The notes: generated from the sequence alone by a model not told the origin. DNA of 64,000 nucleotides from Sipunculus nudus (GCA_026874595.1 CM049320.1:39558714-39622713), one strand, 5' to 3'; counted from the stretch's first letter, positions 38,601-53,600 are shown. Made by a program: numbers and translations.

Positions 38601-41600
38601 GATGTTTGCAGATTCCACTGAATGTATTGAGCTTTGCAAATCAGTGACCCAGAAATAAAATTTTCCAAAAACTTCAAAAGTTTTAATATTTGCAGAAAAA
38701 GACGTGAGGAGAATGCCCCTTCCAGGCATGACTGAGGAGAAGAAACCAAAAAAGTCAAGGTCATTCAAGGACATTTTCTTTGGCAAAACAAAAAGCAAAG
38801 ATGGCAGTGACACAGAAGGAAAATCTGGTAAGAATTTCAAATCAGTGCCGTAAAGTAATCTAGAACCATATATAATTATAAGACACCATTTCTATGACAC
38901 ATTTTGGGATTTTTAGTCCCCCACGATAGAAGGGTGAGGACTACTTAAATGGTCCACAACTATCCATGCGTCCATCTATCAGACTGTCTAGCTGTCTGTC
39001 TTTTCTGCCCCCTCATTTGATCAGATATCTATAAAACCAATGCTGCTTTCATCACCAAATGTTTGTAGACTGATACTCATCACATGACTGAGATGTGATT
39101 AAAACTAGTGTCATACAACCAGATTAATGGCGCCAGAGTGTCTTTACATCTAAGTCTGAGGAACACATTATAAGGCCTTATGAAGATGCAAATATTTTTG
39201 TCATTTCTGGCAATGCTTCTCGCCTACAGGTACCCTGTCAGTCAACATAAACCAGACCAATAGTTAGCATTTTTTGTGTACTTTCTAATAATACCAACCA
39301 TGAAGGAGAAAAATTCCATTTAAACCCAGCACATTTGTAAACCCCTAGGCAAACCCCTTTGTTGAATTTATGACTGCATGAACACAAGCATGGTTCACAC
39401 AGGTTACAGGACGCAGGCAGCTTGCAGGCGATACAGGAAATGACCCGTATCCATGGAGACGAAGTTTCAGTTTGGGTTGTGCATTATCCTAAGCATAATA
39501 TTGAGATTATGGGCTGTTTACCACAATGTGAATGCAACCTGAGACAAGACCACTGTGATACATCCCTTGATATTACTTTATCACAACTCGAGTTAGGGTT
39601 ACCAGCAAAATGATTGGATTGCCTACTGAGTTTGGTTGTCACAGCTAGATTATAATGTGCAAGAGACGTCACCCTGTTGAACTATTTTTGTGACTTTTTT
39701 TTTTACTTCCTCCCAACAAGTCAATAAAAAAGAACACTTATAAGCCTTCAAATCATATACAAGTTTCCTTGGGGCCAGGAGAATGCTCAAAAGGAAGGGG
39801 TCCAGACCTGGACCACCCCAGACCTCCTGGACCACCCCTCTGTATCCTCTATTAAACGTATCTTACATCAAGGGTATAACTACACGTGTGTGACTTGATT
39901 GGTACATTTCCAGTGTTTGCATACTTAATGCATAATCTAGTACCAAAAATTCCTTGCCCTGAGAGGTGCTGTTAGCATAATTCCCTCTTAGTTGGATTTT
40001 CCTGAAATTTGCCTCCCTGGTTCCTCCTCCAGTCTTTGATTATGATATTGTTTTTGATGTCTTATTATGTATTATTTCTAATGACTTATTATGTATTTTT
40101 GATATATCAGTGTATATATTTTTTCATTATTTGTTATGGTTGGTATTTTGGCCCCACCTTGTTCTAGGGAGGCTTCTTGCCTCTTTTATGAATTGATTTT
40201 ATTAAATAAATTTGTTTTATGGCCTTTCAGCTCATATTGACCAACACATTGTCATATTCCTTTGTGTGTTTGGAAGTATGTATGTGAGCATGAAAATGTT
40301 TTTCTTCGCCACAACCATGAGAGCCACCTATTTTGGTAACAGCTCATATTTTATTTTCAATTTCAGTTTGTTTTGATATGTCACCCATCGGCATACACAA
40401 TATGCTAGTCAATGTAAGACCGGACCATTGCGGCTCATGTTTTAAAGCTGTGTAGTTTTGATATTACATCCCCTTTTCTCTGTGCCAAAAACAGAGTTTG
40501 TATTCTTCAAGTATTTTGAATTTAAAAGGGTTCTTGCTAAGGTTTTAGGATATTTAAGGAAATCGATGATCTCACATTATTTTAGTTAAACATATGACTG
40601 GGAACTATTTGTGCCACTAGGCCCTTGTTGTGTATGGATCATAAAATTGGATCTAATTATACAGCTGTAGATTCATATAACTGTGGTTGACTTTTTGTTT
40701 GTGAGGGTTTCATTTTTGCTATATTTGCAGAAATGAAATCATTGCAAAAATTAAACCTGCATGAATAAAAGACCCCATCACTAAAGGAAGGTCAAAACAC
40801 AAAAACATTGATATTATTCATAAATAGTCTTGACTTGATGATGCATGTTACCTGCCAATGAAAGATAGCTTTTATAGATGATATCAGATTTCTTTAATTA
40901 TCTGCTGAGAATGTACAATCATATCTACTCATTCAGTGCTCACTTGGGTCCCTGTTCATCTCAGTCCAATTGTTTAAAATATATAAGTAATCCATATAAT
41001 AATGGATATATGTATATTATTGTGTATGGTATTGTACTGTGAGGTCATGAAAACTGAAGCCTCGCAAAACAGTGAACATGTGAAAATTGTGAAATTTTAA
41101 CCTTGGGAATATGAAGCCAAACAAACTGTGTTTATGCACTCAGTGACATTCAGTGTATTTGCCACAGGTTCCCTTTCCTCCAAGAGTCGCATCAGGAGAA
41201 CCCTCAGCAGCATCAGCTTTGGCAGCTCCAGGAGCAAGAAAGGTAACTTTAATGGACTTGAGGGTTCACTTTGTTTCACATCAGATTTATAGGCCAGCTG
41301 GGGCTGCCCTCTATTAACAGCATTGTGAATCAGGTTTCTTTCTGGTTTTTGTGGGCAGCTCTGGGAAGCTAATATTGAAATTAAAGTTTGCAATAGAAAG
41401 TTCCCAATCCCATCACGAAACCTTCCTTTATTAAAGGATGCATGACTCTATTCACTAAAGTGAATACCTTTAGACCAGAAAATGCTTATCAGGCCTCACA
41501 CTGGCTGTTCATTTTGTTTATATACACATTTATAACAGGTGGGGGGCCTGTCAAAATGATCCAAACACATTCACCAGGGACATCTGGTGGCAAGTCAGAC

Positions 41601-44600
41601 AAACAGAATTTGCAGAGGTTGTTTTGCAACTATCAAGTGACCTTTTGGCTTATGCAACCAACCATCTTAGGTCATATAGTTTTTCTCTTTGTCAACATTG
41701 GTGCATATATTGTATGTATTAACAGCTGGTGGATATACAAGCTTATGCATACAACTGCCACAGAGGTATCATTAATTTTTTTCTCAACAGGAATACACCA
41801 AAAAGTTACATTTCTTAAAACATGTCAGGCAGTTAGCACATTCTGTTGAATTAGAATGAATACAATATTCATAGTTTCAGTGCAATATATGGTCTCTATC
41901 ATAATCATTATTGATGTACTTGCACAAAAGTATGTGACCTGTAAAAGTATAGAGTTCATCATGGCAGTCTTTGTTCTTCTGATTCTATTGGGATTAACAT
42001 ATAAGTGGGTCAGATTTTGCACATATACTCTGTGTAGGTATTTGTAGGATTGAAAAAAAAACTCTTGCGAAACAGTGAAAAAGTAACATTCTAGGGGATT
42101 AAAAAGAATTTTCAAACACATCTGGACATATTAAGATGGTTTCTAGCCTTGATATGAGCGATAGTTAAAATTAAATTTCTTAAAAACATACAAGTGACTT
42201 TTACAGTTTAGCAGCATCTGGTACACTGAAAAATTTAGAACTGGACTAATACAAAAGAATAAAGTTCTACACATCTTCCCTTCACAACTGCACAAATGGG
42301 GGTCAACTGCACATTAAAATATACCGTGCTGTCAGACTGCACAGAATCAGACTCACAAGAGTATGACTCTGCTGGTAAGGGTTTGTGGGCTTCAAACTCT
42401 GCAGCCCACAGTGCAACGGGGCTTCTATATACACAGATGGTGTAGGTATAAATGTAGAAAAGATTTAGGTAATGTAGTCCATTTAAGTACACTGGATAAA
42501 AATTGTTTCCAGGCAAATAACATGAACATTGGCATTTCTGTGGTATGACCTCATGGAACATGAAAAGTAATGTTTTGTAAGAATCTGATGCATGTGAAAT
42601 GTTAACATGTGAAATGTGTTTCCTTAAAATGTAACAAATATCAATTTCAAAGTTTGATAGTTGAGACATTATTTAGTAGCTATTGCACATTTAACCCAAA
42701 CAGGAAGAGGTTTGTTTTGAGTTTACAGAAATAACCTTTGGTAGAAAGGTGCTCGGCTGTGAAATCACTGCCATCAGCTAGTAGCAAGGTTGTCACACCC
42801 CTAAAGAAATCGACTTACAGGTTCTTTTAACTGGGAATTGAGATGGCTCAAGCTTAAACATACACATAAGAAATGATCAAGGCATGTGTACCATGAACAA
42901 AAAGATAAAATGAAATAAAGTAATTTACAATTCTCTGGAGAAGATGTTCCACACAGTATTGAAAATATTTCCACAGTCCTATTTATACACACAACACATA
43001 GTCCTGTTTTATCCTTACCCAGTAACTTTTAATTAAAAATAAACACAGAATGTTCTCTGAACACTGAAGCTGGTCTGCTGGTCACCTGACCGTCAAGCAC
43101 TTGACTGCCTAGGAATGTTTCCCTGTGTCCCTGTACTCAGCAGCAATATACACTGGTGTATCTCTCTGTTGGACAAATCACTGTTTCACCTCAGTCTCTC
43201 TCCCAGGATGTCACCTCACCAAAACATAGACTGATGGGCTATAGTCCCACTGTCCTATCAAAGTGACAATATCCATCAGGCATGCAGCCACCACTGTCAA
43301 GCACCCTGGAAAATTCCCAGTATCTGTACAGGAACATGATCGTGATGCAACTTGAGTCAATGTTCCATACCATGAAAAGACCAGCAATAGTGTATGGTAC
43401 TCTGTTCCTGTTTCTGAGTTTTACCATTGCTAATGATTATCAGCTATTTACAATTAAGTCCTTCTTTAAACAAAACTAACTGTGAGTGAGGTCCATTTTT
43501 GAGCTACACTGGCTGCCCTCATACTTTGACTCTCAACACACTGAAAAACCATCCCTCTGCTCTATCTGCTGATTGACTCTCTGCCAATCACTAACAATGC
43601 GCTGGATCATCAAACTGCTAGAAACCACTATGTAGATTGCTGACTTGGCAGATTGTAGTTTTTCTATGGAACCCTGAGCATTATATACCCATGCCTATGT
43701 CATACATCATCCTGACAACTCCTCTGGCCATTCACCAATTGCCGTTATTATGGAGGTCTGCCACTCAGTGCATCAATATTAAATGGAAACGTCTCTTTAA
43801 ACACAAGTAAAAGAAAATCATGCTTGCACGTGCATTGTCTCTGAAAATTACATCAAACAATGCTATTACAGGAAAGTTTCAAGACTAGCTTTGACAAGTC
43901 TGACAAGAAACAATTCTTATAACTGAATTGATTCTTAACTGCCATCACATAAAACGTCTGGGTTCCATTAACCTACGGCCTACGTTCCCATGCTGTTACA
44001 TTGATACATGATATGGCGTGTTGATATACATCATTTGAGAGAAACAATCATCTGGTTATACTATACTTACTTATAAGTGCAACACCACAATAAATAATAA
44101 AAACTTCACAGCTCTGTGGTGTCAAAGGTATACAATTCTTCTTAACAGGAGACAAACAGACAGAGTCTCAGGCTACTACAGTCCAGGTTGTGAACAGCAC
44201 AGGGCAGACCAGACAGCAGGAGGAAGCAGCGTGGCAGGCTTCATTAAACATGCTGGAGAAGAAAGCCATCAGGCTGGTCAGCCGGGACGAGTGTACCACC
44301 ATCATTAAACATGTACAAAGGGTCAGTGCTAAGTCTCACTATCTTTTTGTCTCCCCTCTCATGTTTTTCGAAAAATCTCGGAAGAGTTCTGAAACCTGTG
44401 ACCTTGACCATCATCTTCAAGGTCAAATCAGCTGGAATCAAAATTATTTGTGAACGCTATAACTTTTTAACCACTCAGTATATTTTCATGAAATTTGGGG
44501 ATGGGAAGCTGAAAGGGAGGGGAGGCATATATGTATTTTGCATTGCAAAACAACCTCATTGTAGTTATCATTCTTGCTCCTCACAATGTCATCATGACCC

Positions 44601-47600
44601 TGAGTAACAATCATAACCATGCAGGAGTCACTCTAATATTCAAATTAAAAATCTTCCTCATATTACTGGGCTTTTATTACCGTTTTTATTCTAATTTTGC
44701 GACTACTTAAAAATAATTAATTTTCTCAGAGGTCGAGATAATGGAGGATATTTGAAAAATATCTTCCTGCAGAATTTGCTGTGGTCGAGATTTTAGAGGC
44801 ACGCGGTTTGATAACCTTCCCTAGAGCCGCAGAGCCGCTCTGACACTCAAGCGCTCATATGAATTGAGTGATAATTTGGTCGTTTATAAGTTTTTTTTGT
44901 TAGCTAAACAGTATTTCCTACAAACAGGCTTCCAACCATGTTGGATGAATTACACGGAGTCCGGAGATTAATCAAACTGAGCTCAATCACTTTACAAAAT
45001 GATCACTACTTCGCGTATGGGTACGATCACTTGACATAGACGGCAACTCATGTACCTACCAGTTGTTTCAAGTTAACCCACCTGGCGGCGATATCCGCGG
45101 GCCGAAAAAGGACAAGCAGCTGCACCAAGTTGGAAGAAGACTTGTTTGCCTATTATCAGATAAATTATATTTGCATAATACGTAATAAATATAGGAAAGT
45201 AAAGGCGTGTTAAAATATATACGACCGGAAATGGTCCTAGCTCGCGTGCCCTCGATCGGGCCCTGTTTTTGTATACTCGGTCACCCATCCAAAAACTAAC
45301 CGGGGTTGTTTAAACTTAACCAAGATGACTACGTCACAGTTGTTCCACCACGCGCACTTCCCCGCATCTTGTAAATATCATTGCTAAAGATTCCACATGA
45401 ATCGCACACAAGACACGTGCGTACCAGGAACGGTACACGAGTTTGCTTCTTCACGGACACCCATTTGGAACTTGAACACTTTATCATGTCTATATTTTAT
45501 GGAAAACCCCATCTTTTTATCTTCAAAAATTTTATTGGAAACAAGTTTGATGTAAATGCTCAGTGTAATAAGAATCTAGTCAGATACAAACTGCGGTGCC
45601 CGCGAGATACGGAGGCATTTCACCTTAACATCGTCGACAGAAAACATCGTCGGCGGTCGCGAAATTAGAGTCATTTTCAAAATTATGCTTTCAAAATATT
45701 TTTTGGGGTCGAAAAATAAGAAAGATCGCCAAATTGGAATAAATACGGTACTCATCTTTGGGAGTCAGTTGTTTTCTGAAAAAAAAATGTTGGCATTGTA
45801 TTTTGTAGAACTATTACTATCCCGTTGTTTATGTGTTATAGTCCACAGGATGCTGACTTTCCCACCCAGAAGATGTCTATGGTTCAGGTGTTATTTTCTT
45901 TTAGAACTTTTTTAATAAAATTGTACAAAGATAATGTCCAAGGTATATGCTAATAATGTTGTGTATCCATGCACTTAATTGTTTTTCTCTTTCTCTCCTG
46001 TCCTCGTTTTTGCCTCCTGTTTCTTCCTTAATTTAGCTCACTGATATCATAAATCTCATTCTCCACCCCCCTCCCCTTACTATCCTTGAACTTACAGCAT
46101 TTAGATTATCAAAACAGTCTTTGAAATAGAGTGGGTCCATTGACTTTAACCTCTGACCAAATAACCCCAAAATCTAAAGATTTCTTCCGCATTTGCCAGG
46201 TAATCCATGTGTGAAAGATTGAAGGTTTGAAATGAAATCAAGTTTGAAGCCAATATCTGTCTATCCAAACCAGAATTATCATCCATAAACTAATTTGTGA
46301 ATGAATGGGCCCTGTGACCTTGGACCCCAAAATTGTAAAGAAACTTCCCCTATTGGCAGGTGAGCAATATCTAGAAAATATTGTGATGAAAAGTTTTAAG
46401 AAATGGGTTCTATGACCTTGACCTTTGACCTCATGACCCTAAAATTGAAAGGGTCCATACTTTCAGTTGACTTTCAGTCAGCTGAGCTTAAAATTTTATT
46501 AGTTCAAACATTGAATGCTTCATGTCTGACACCTTAATAATTACATAATTAAGGTGTCTTTTGTCTGAAGGCAATTAAAAGCTGCCAGTCACTGAAATTA
46601 TTAAGTAATGGAAAACTGAGATCATCTAAATTCCCTACTGAATTGTCTGTCTGATTGTTCGAATGACAACCATAAATTTAAAAATATGTTGTGAAAGATT
46701 TATCCTTTTATAGTACCATAAGGGTATTTTTATTTTTCTGCTGTATGGTACCAAGAGCATGGTGATGTTGTTTTGAAGTCTTTTTCCACTGTGTTTTTTA
46801 GTACCTTGAGCAGGGGGACATTGAAGCCATGGTCATCCCGCTGTTTGTTATTCTGGACACACCAGAGAAGAGCTTGCTGCTGAGAGATGTCAGGTATGGA
46901 GGATGCTATTAATGAAAAAATGACTCACAGGACTGGCCAACATCTCTGGAATTTAAAAAAAACAACTTCCACTCTACAAAAATATATCAACTAGTTCAAA
47001 GTGGAAAATTTAAGTGCTTTCATTATGAAGTGATATCAAGTATTTATGATACAGATGCTGCTCGAGGATGGCAGACTGAGTCCTTTTGACATGATGGTGA
47101 TGTCTATTATTTTTATTATTTATGGTACAGATGCTGCGTGAGGACGGCAGACCTGAGTCGTTTTGACATGATGGTGATGTCTCTTATTTATAATTTTTAG
47201 CTCAGCTGACTGTAAGTCATCTGAGCTATAGCGATCACTCTTTGTCCGTCGTCCGTCCGGCTGTCCGGCCATCCGGCTATCCGGCCATCCGGCCGTCTGT
47301 CCGTAAACAAGGCACAAATCATAACCGCTGGACCTGGAATCTTCTTACTTTACATCCAGAGAGGTCCATGAAAAATCTCCTTGGAAACCTGGAATTAGGT
47401 CTTTGTTACCCACATCCTTCGAGCTATGGGGCCCCAGTTTCTGCAGACTGGTGGCGCCACCTGTATTTTTTTTATTTTTTACGAATATTTTTCTCAATTT
47501 TTGAGACCTTTAAAAATGTGGACATCTGTTAACAGGGCACAAATCGTAAAGACTGGACCTAGAATCTTCTTTCTTGACATTCTGAGAGACCTATGAAAAG

Positions 47601-50600
47601 TCTCCATGGATCGAAATCAGAAATTAGGCCTCTGTTACCCATATCCTTGGAGCTCTTGGGCCCCAAAGTACCCCCCCAGAATAGTGAAAAATTTCATACA
47701 AAAACTTCAATATCTGATTAACTACATCACTGATAGTCATGATTTTTGGCATACATATTGATCATGAGATGTTTCATCAGTTTCTGCAGACTAGTGGCGC
47801 CACCTGTTTTTTTTTTATTTTTTCCGAATTGTTTTCTCTATTTTTGAGACCTTTAAAAATGTGAACATCTGTTAACAGGGCACAAATCGTAAAGAATGGA
47901 CCTAGAATCTTCATTCTTGACATCCTGAGAGGCCTATGAAAAGTCTCTATGGAAACCAGAAATTAGGTCTCTGTTACCCATATCCTTGGAGCTATGGGAC
48001 CCCAAAGTACCCCCCAGAATAGTAAAAAAATTCATAAAAAAACTTCAATATCTGATTAACTACATCACTGATGGTCATGATTTTTGGCATACATATTGAT
48101 CATGAGATGTTTCATCAGTTTCTGCAGACTGGTGGCGCCACCTGTATTTTTCAAATTTTTACAATTTTTTCCTCTTTTTTTGAGACCTTTAAGGATGTAG
48201 TTATCTGTTCAAATTAGACATAAAAATCTTCATTCTTGACACACGGGAAGACCTATGAAAAGTCTCCATGGAAACCTGAAATTAGGTCTCTGTTACCAAT
48301 ATCCTTTGAGCTATGGCACTCCAAAGTACAGCTCAGAATAATGGAAAATTTGATACAAAAGCTGAAGTATCTGAACAACTAATGCGGAGATCACCATAAT
48401 TGTTTGAAAGGATATTGATCATGAGATGTTCCATCAGTTTCAGCAGACTGGGTGCGCCACCTCTATTTTTTTCAAATTTTTACGAATTATTTTCTCTATT
48501 TTTGAGACCTTTAAAGATGTGGTTATCTGTCAACAGGGTACAAATTGTAACAACTCATTCTAGAATCTTCATTCTTGTCATGCAAGGAGGCCCATGAAAA
48601 GTGTCTGTGAAAACCTGAAATTAGGTCTCTGTTACCCATATCCTTCAAGCTATAGGACTCCAAAGTATCCCTCAGAATAATGGAAAATTTGATACAAAAG
48701 CTGAAGTGTCTGAACAACTTATCCAGAGACCACCATGCTTCTTTGCATGGATATTGACCATTAAGTGTTTTTATTAGTTTCTGCAGACTGGTGGAGCCAC
48801 CTGTATTTTTTTTAAAGTTTACACACTTTTTCTCTATTTTTGAGATATAGTAATACAGACACAATCTCAGTCTGTTGGTTAATCTGTTTGATGCTTCAGT
48901 TGAATGATTATATACTACCATTCAGATGATAAAATTTCCTTTTGCAAATCTCTTCCCAGTCAGCTGAGCGTCATGACCCTTGGGTCACTTGTTATGGTAC
49001 AGATGCTGCATTAGGAGAGCAGACCTGAGTCGTTTTGATATGATGGTGATGTTATTTTATTTACATCTTTTATGGTACAGATGCTGCGTGAGGACAGCAG
49101 ACCCGAGTCATTTTGACATGATGGTGATGTCTATTATTTATATTATTTTTTATGGTACAGATGCTGCATGCGGACGGCAGACCCGAGTCATTTTGACTTG
49201 ATGGTGATGTCTATTATTTATATTATTTTTTATGGTACAGATGCTGCGTGAGGACGGCAGACCCGAGTCATTTTGACATGATGGTGATGTCTATTATTTA
49301 TATTATTTTTTATGGTACAGATGCTGCGTGAGGACGGCAGACCCGAGTCATTTTGACATGATGGTGATGTCTATTATTTATATTATTTTTTATGGTACAG
49401 ATGCTGCGTGAAGACGGCAGACCCGAGTCATTTTGACATGATGGTGATGTCTATTATTTATATTATTTTTTATGGTACAGATGCTGCGTGAGGACGGCAG
49501 ACCCGAGTCATTTTGACATGATGGTGATGTCTATTATTTATATTATTTTTTATGGTACAGATGCTGCGTGAGGACGGCAGACCCGAGTCATTTTGACATG
49601 ATGGTGATGTCTATTATTTATATTATTTTTTATGGTACAGATGCTGCGTGAGGACGGCAGACCTGAGTCATTTTGACATGATGGTGATGTCTTATTTATA
49701 TTATTTTTTATGGTACAGATGCTGAGTGAGGACGGCAGACCCGAGTCATTTTGACATGATGGTGATGTCTATTATTTATATTATTTTTTATGGTACAGAT
49801 GCTGCGTGAAGACGGCAGACCCGAGTCATTTTGACATGATGGTGATGTCTATTATTTATATTATTTTTTATGGTACAGATGCTACGTGAGGACGGCAGAC
49901 CTGAGTCATTTTGACATGATGGTGATGTCTATTATTTATATTATTTTTTATGGTACAGATGCTGCGTGAGGACGGCAGACCCGAGTCATTTTGACATGAT
50001 GGTGATGTCTATTATTTATATTATTTTTTATGGTACAGATGCTGCGTGAAGACGGCAGACCCGAGTCATTTTGACATGATGGTGATGTCTATTATTTATA
50101 TTATTTTTTATGGTACAGATGCTGCGTGAGGACGGCAGACCTGAGTCGTTTTGACTTGATGGTGATGCCACATGAGCTGCATGCTTACGAGGAAATCGCT
50201 GCCAAAGCGGCTGCTGCACAAGAATCAGGCAGCGATGATCTCCTGCCTCCAAAAAAGACCTTACTGGCACCTATACCAGGTGAGATAGTCACATGACATG
50301 TCACATGACAGTGTCAACAGATTGCAGTGCTTCCATTTGATACTTTTTTAACTCAGCTGCCTATAAGTCATCTGAGCTATAGTGATGGTCCTTTATCTGT
50401 CATCCATCTGTCTGTCCAGTTGTCTGTTCGTTAACAGGGCACACTTTGAAACCATTAGACCTACCAATTTTGATATAGAGTTTGATGTCCCTAAGTATTT
50501 CCTAGCAACCTTGAAACTGGGTAACTGTGACTTTGTTCCTTCGAGAAATTAAGGAAAAACCTTTGTTTCCAGTAAAAACATTTTGTTGCACTTCAGGAAA

Positions 50601-53600
50601 TATATTTACTCATGTAACATGATGGACAGATAAGGTTTTAAGCTAACAAAGTATGAAATTTTAAAGGAACTGGTAAAAAAGGGTAGCATACACCAGGTCA
50701 AGTGTTGTTTACATCTAGCCAACCCAGTCTAGTGGTCTGCAATTAGAGATTCAGCTTCACCTATGTTATGAAACTGCTTCACTCCAGGTATCTCTCCCTT
50801 GATTCAGCTTAGCTTACTGAATCTTTTATTTAGTGAAAGAAATCAACTATGCACTGAAAACTCCCAATGTGCAATTTTTTTTTTTAAATAATACATAGAA
50901 TAATCTTGAAAATGCCATGTTGTGGCATTATGTTTTTTAAGTGATATTTAAAAAAAAGTTTTTAAATCAGTTTAAATATTTTATGATTTAAAAAAGAAAA
51001 AAAATATATGTATGCATGATCTGACTTGATGTGAGCCAAATGAAATGTAAATAATTCTGAATTAACTTATTTTTTTCAGAATTTTTTAAATGCAAATTTA
51101 TACAATTTGTAAATTAAAAAAAATGAATACTGTTAAAACTTTTCAAGCAAAAAAATGGTTATGCAAAAAAATTATTATTATTGAATCATTAAATTATTTC
51201 AGGCTACAAGTTTCATATACTACACGGTGCAGATGAAATGTATACTAAATTTGCTTGTTTTAACTTGCTTATTGAATTTAGTTTATGCTTATTTGAAAAT
51301 GGATAATTTTTAATTTTTTACAGCAATTTATTTCAGTTAAAAAATTAAATGTGTATTATTATGCTTCAGCTCATGTCCATTATTCTATAATTTGCAGGGT
51401 TTTACATTTTCCCAGTGGATATATCAACATGCATAATACAGTCACTTAGTTGAAATACTGAAACCATTACAAATACCCATTTGTGATCCTGAGAGGCTCT
51501 TTCACCTTTCATATAGTCCATAAAAGTGCAAAGTCAACACAACCACTAGGATTTATACAAATACAGTCTAACCTCTTTCATTGGCCAACCTTGGGACCGG
51601 GGAATTTTCTGGGGGTAAGTGGGGGTGGCGGTTGATCAAGTGGGGGGGGGGGGGGGTCCAAATGGGATGGGCAGGGTAGTTAAAATCGGGCATTTATTAG
51701 ACTCATCTTTAGCTAGTCTTATTAAAAACAACATTTTAAAACTGTGTACAAATGTTATAACTTTATTCACATAGAAAGAAAAATTTACAAATAACTACAG
51801 AAAAATACAGTGTGTACAAATAATTTACAAAGATACACATGAATAACATATACGGTAAAAATATAAAATTCTCCATGGTTCTCCTTGTGCCGTTACTCTT
51901 TCATCCGAGTCTGCCCCCAAAGAATTCCGTAATGGAGCATTGTTTACCAGTTTGTGACTGAAGAGCTGAAATTCTTTGGTCCATCCTGTTAAATGTGTCA
52001 ATATCGGACTATTCGCTGTAGTTCGACCTCTCGAAATATCGCAATATGATCTCACTCTTGTTGACGGGCTCGAGAATGGTGCGATTGCGTTTTCTTGAAG
52101 CCATTGTAAGATGCCTACCCTGCTACGTGATTACCTGCTTATAAACCCTACCGAAAATGTTTATACAGGCTGGAGATTAGAACAAACAAATTAACAAAAC
52201 CTTTAATTGATAGAAAACTTTAAAAAATCCCCATTATTGTTGCAAACTGTAAACAAACATTGAATTAACGGTCTCTGAACCCCCGTGTTACCGTTAATTG
52301 CTTCAAAGTACTCATGTGGTTTACCTCATTAAATGACACTTACCCAAACAACTCTAGATGTGAAATCATCACCGGTCAATCGGCTGATGACTGCTCTCAC
52401 CAAAGAAGTCAAGGGTGTTAAGTCATTAATTAATTAGTGGCACTGGGTTCTTGATCCATATAAGCAATGAGGTGTGACATGTTGTAAACAGAGACATGGC
52501 CATTGGTCAGCTGAGCTGGAGCAATATCACACCGGTTTCACGAAACATTCCCAACTTGTCTTAAGTTGTAATCAGAAATTTGGCGAATGATCAAGGGAAT
52601 GTAGCACACTGGGGTAAAAACCACCTGGCGGATGGCGGATAGCGAGGCTGGCAAATGAACGAGGTAAATAAGTAGTAAGGAAATCGGGACTTTGTCATTT
52701 GTAGGCGGTAAGAGAGGTTGGCGGATAAACAAGGGGAGAATGAAAGAGGTTAGAGTGTATTCTCAGAATCAATTTCAGCTGAGCACAATGACCCACAGGT
52801 CCCTTGTTTAAAGTGTAACATACACAGTTTGCTTAGAAGAAATATTGGGCTGATCCCTGAGATGAACCAGGTCAGTGACTCGCATGCAATTCTGGCATAT
52901 TCCAACCACTTCACTAGAAAAGCAAGCTTTACTACTGAAAAAGTGCGGTCAGCTTTTATGTGTACCCCATTACAAAAGTATCTTACTATTATCAAGCATG
53001 ATTTATTATGAATACTTTTTTCATACTTGGAATAATACTTATTGTACTCTTTATATCTAAAATCCTCATTTTCAGGTGGTGATTATGGGATGTTTACCTG
53101 AACCAGTTGAGTGCAGCAGACATGCTCTGTTATATTTCATGATAGCTATGGCATTTTTTCAGCAACTTTTTTTATGCAGTCTTGCCAGTGCTTTACAAAA
53201 TCACTGGATATATATGGACTACAGGAATATATATGCTTTCATGCATGAAGCACGTTTAGAAGTATCACATGTTGGAAAAATGTGAAAAAATGGTGCCATA
53301 TGCCATTGAATTTTACTTTTTTCATACTTCTTTATCTATAGGTTTTCCTATTTCAAGTATTTAGAGAGAGCAAATTTTTAGCTTGTCAGATGATTGACTT
53401 TTTACATTGAAACAATATTCTGATTGGTTGCTGGCAACTGCTCTGTTCATAATTATTGTTTAATAAATATATGCTATTAGGGTCATGTATATAGTAAATG
53501 CATAGTCAGGACAATTATGATCTGTTTATGTGATAACAAACTGTTATCATTATATTTCAATTTACATTTTGATGTTTCAGATTCACGTGGTGGATTTAAA

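Noticed and set aside
40080-44140. Extra exons or a nested gene in PDZD7 introns 8-9
   Set aside because: Frames are short and hydrophobic without family similarity, and flanking splice phases do not support inclusion.
49003-50118. Coding frame running through the 80-bp array
   Set aside because: The period is not a multiple of three and stops occur in each frame within one or two units.
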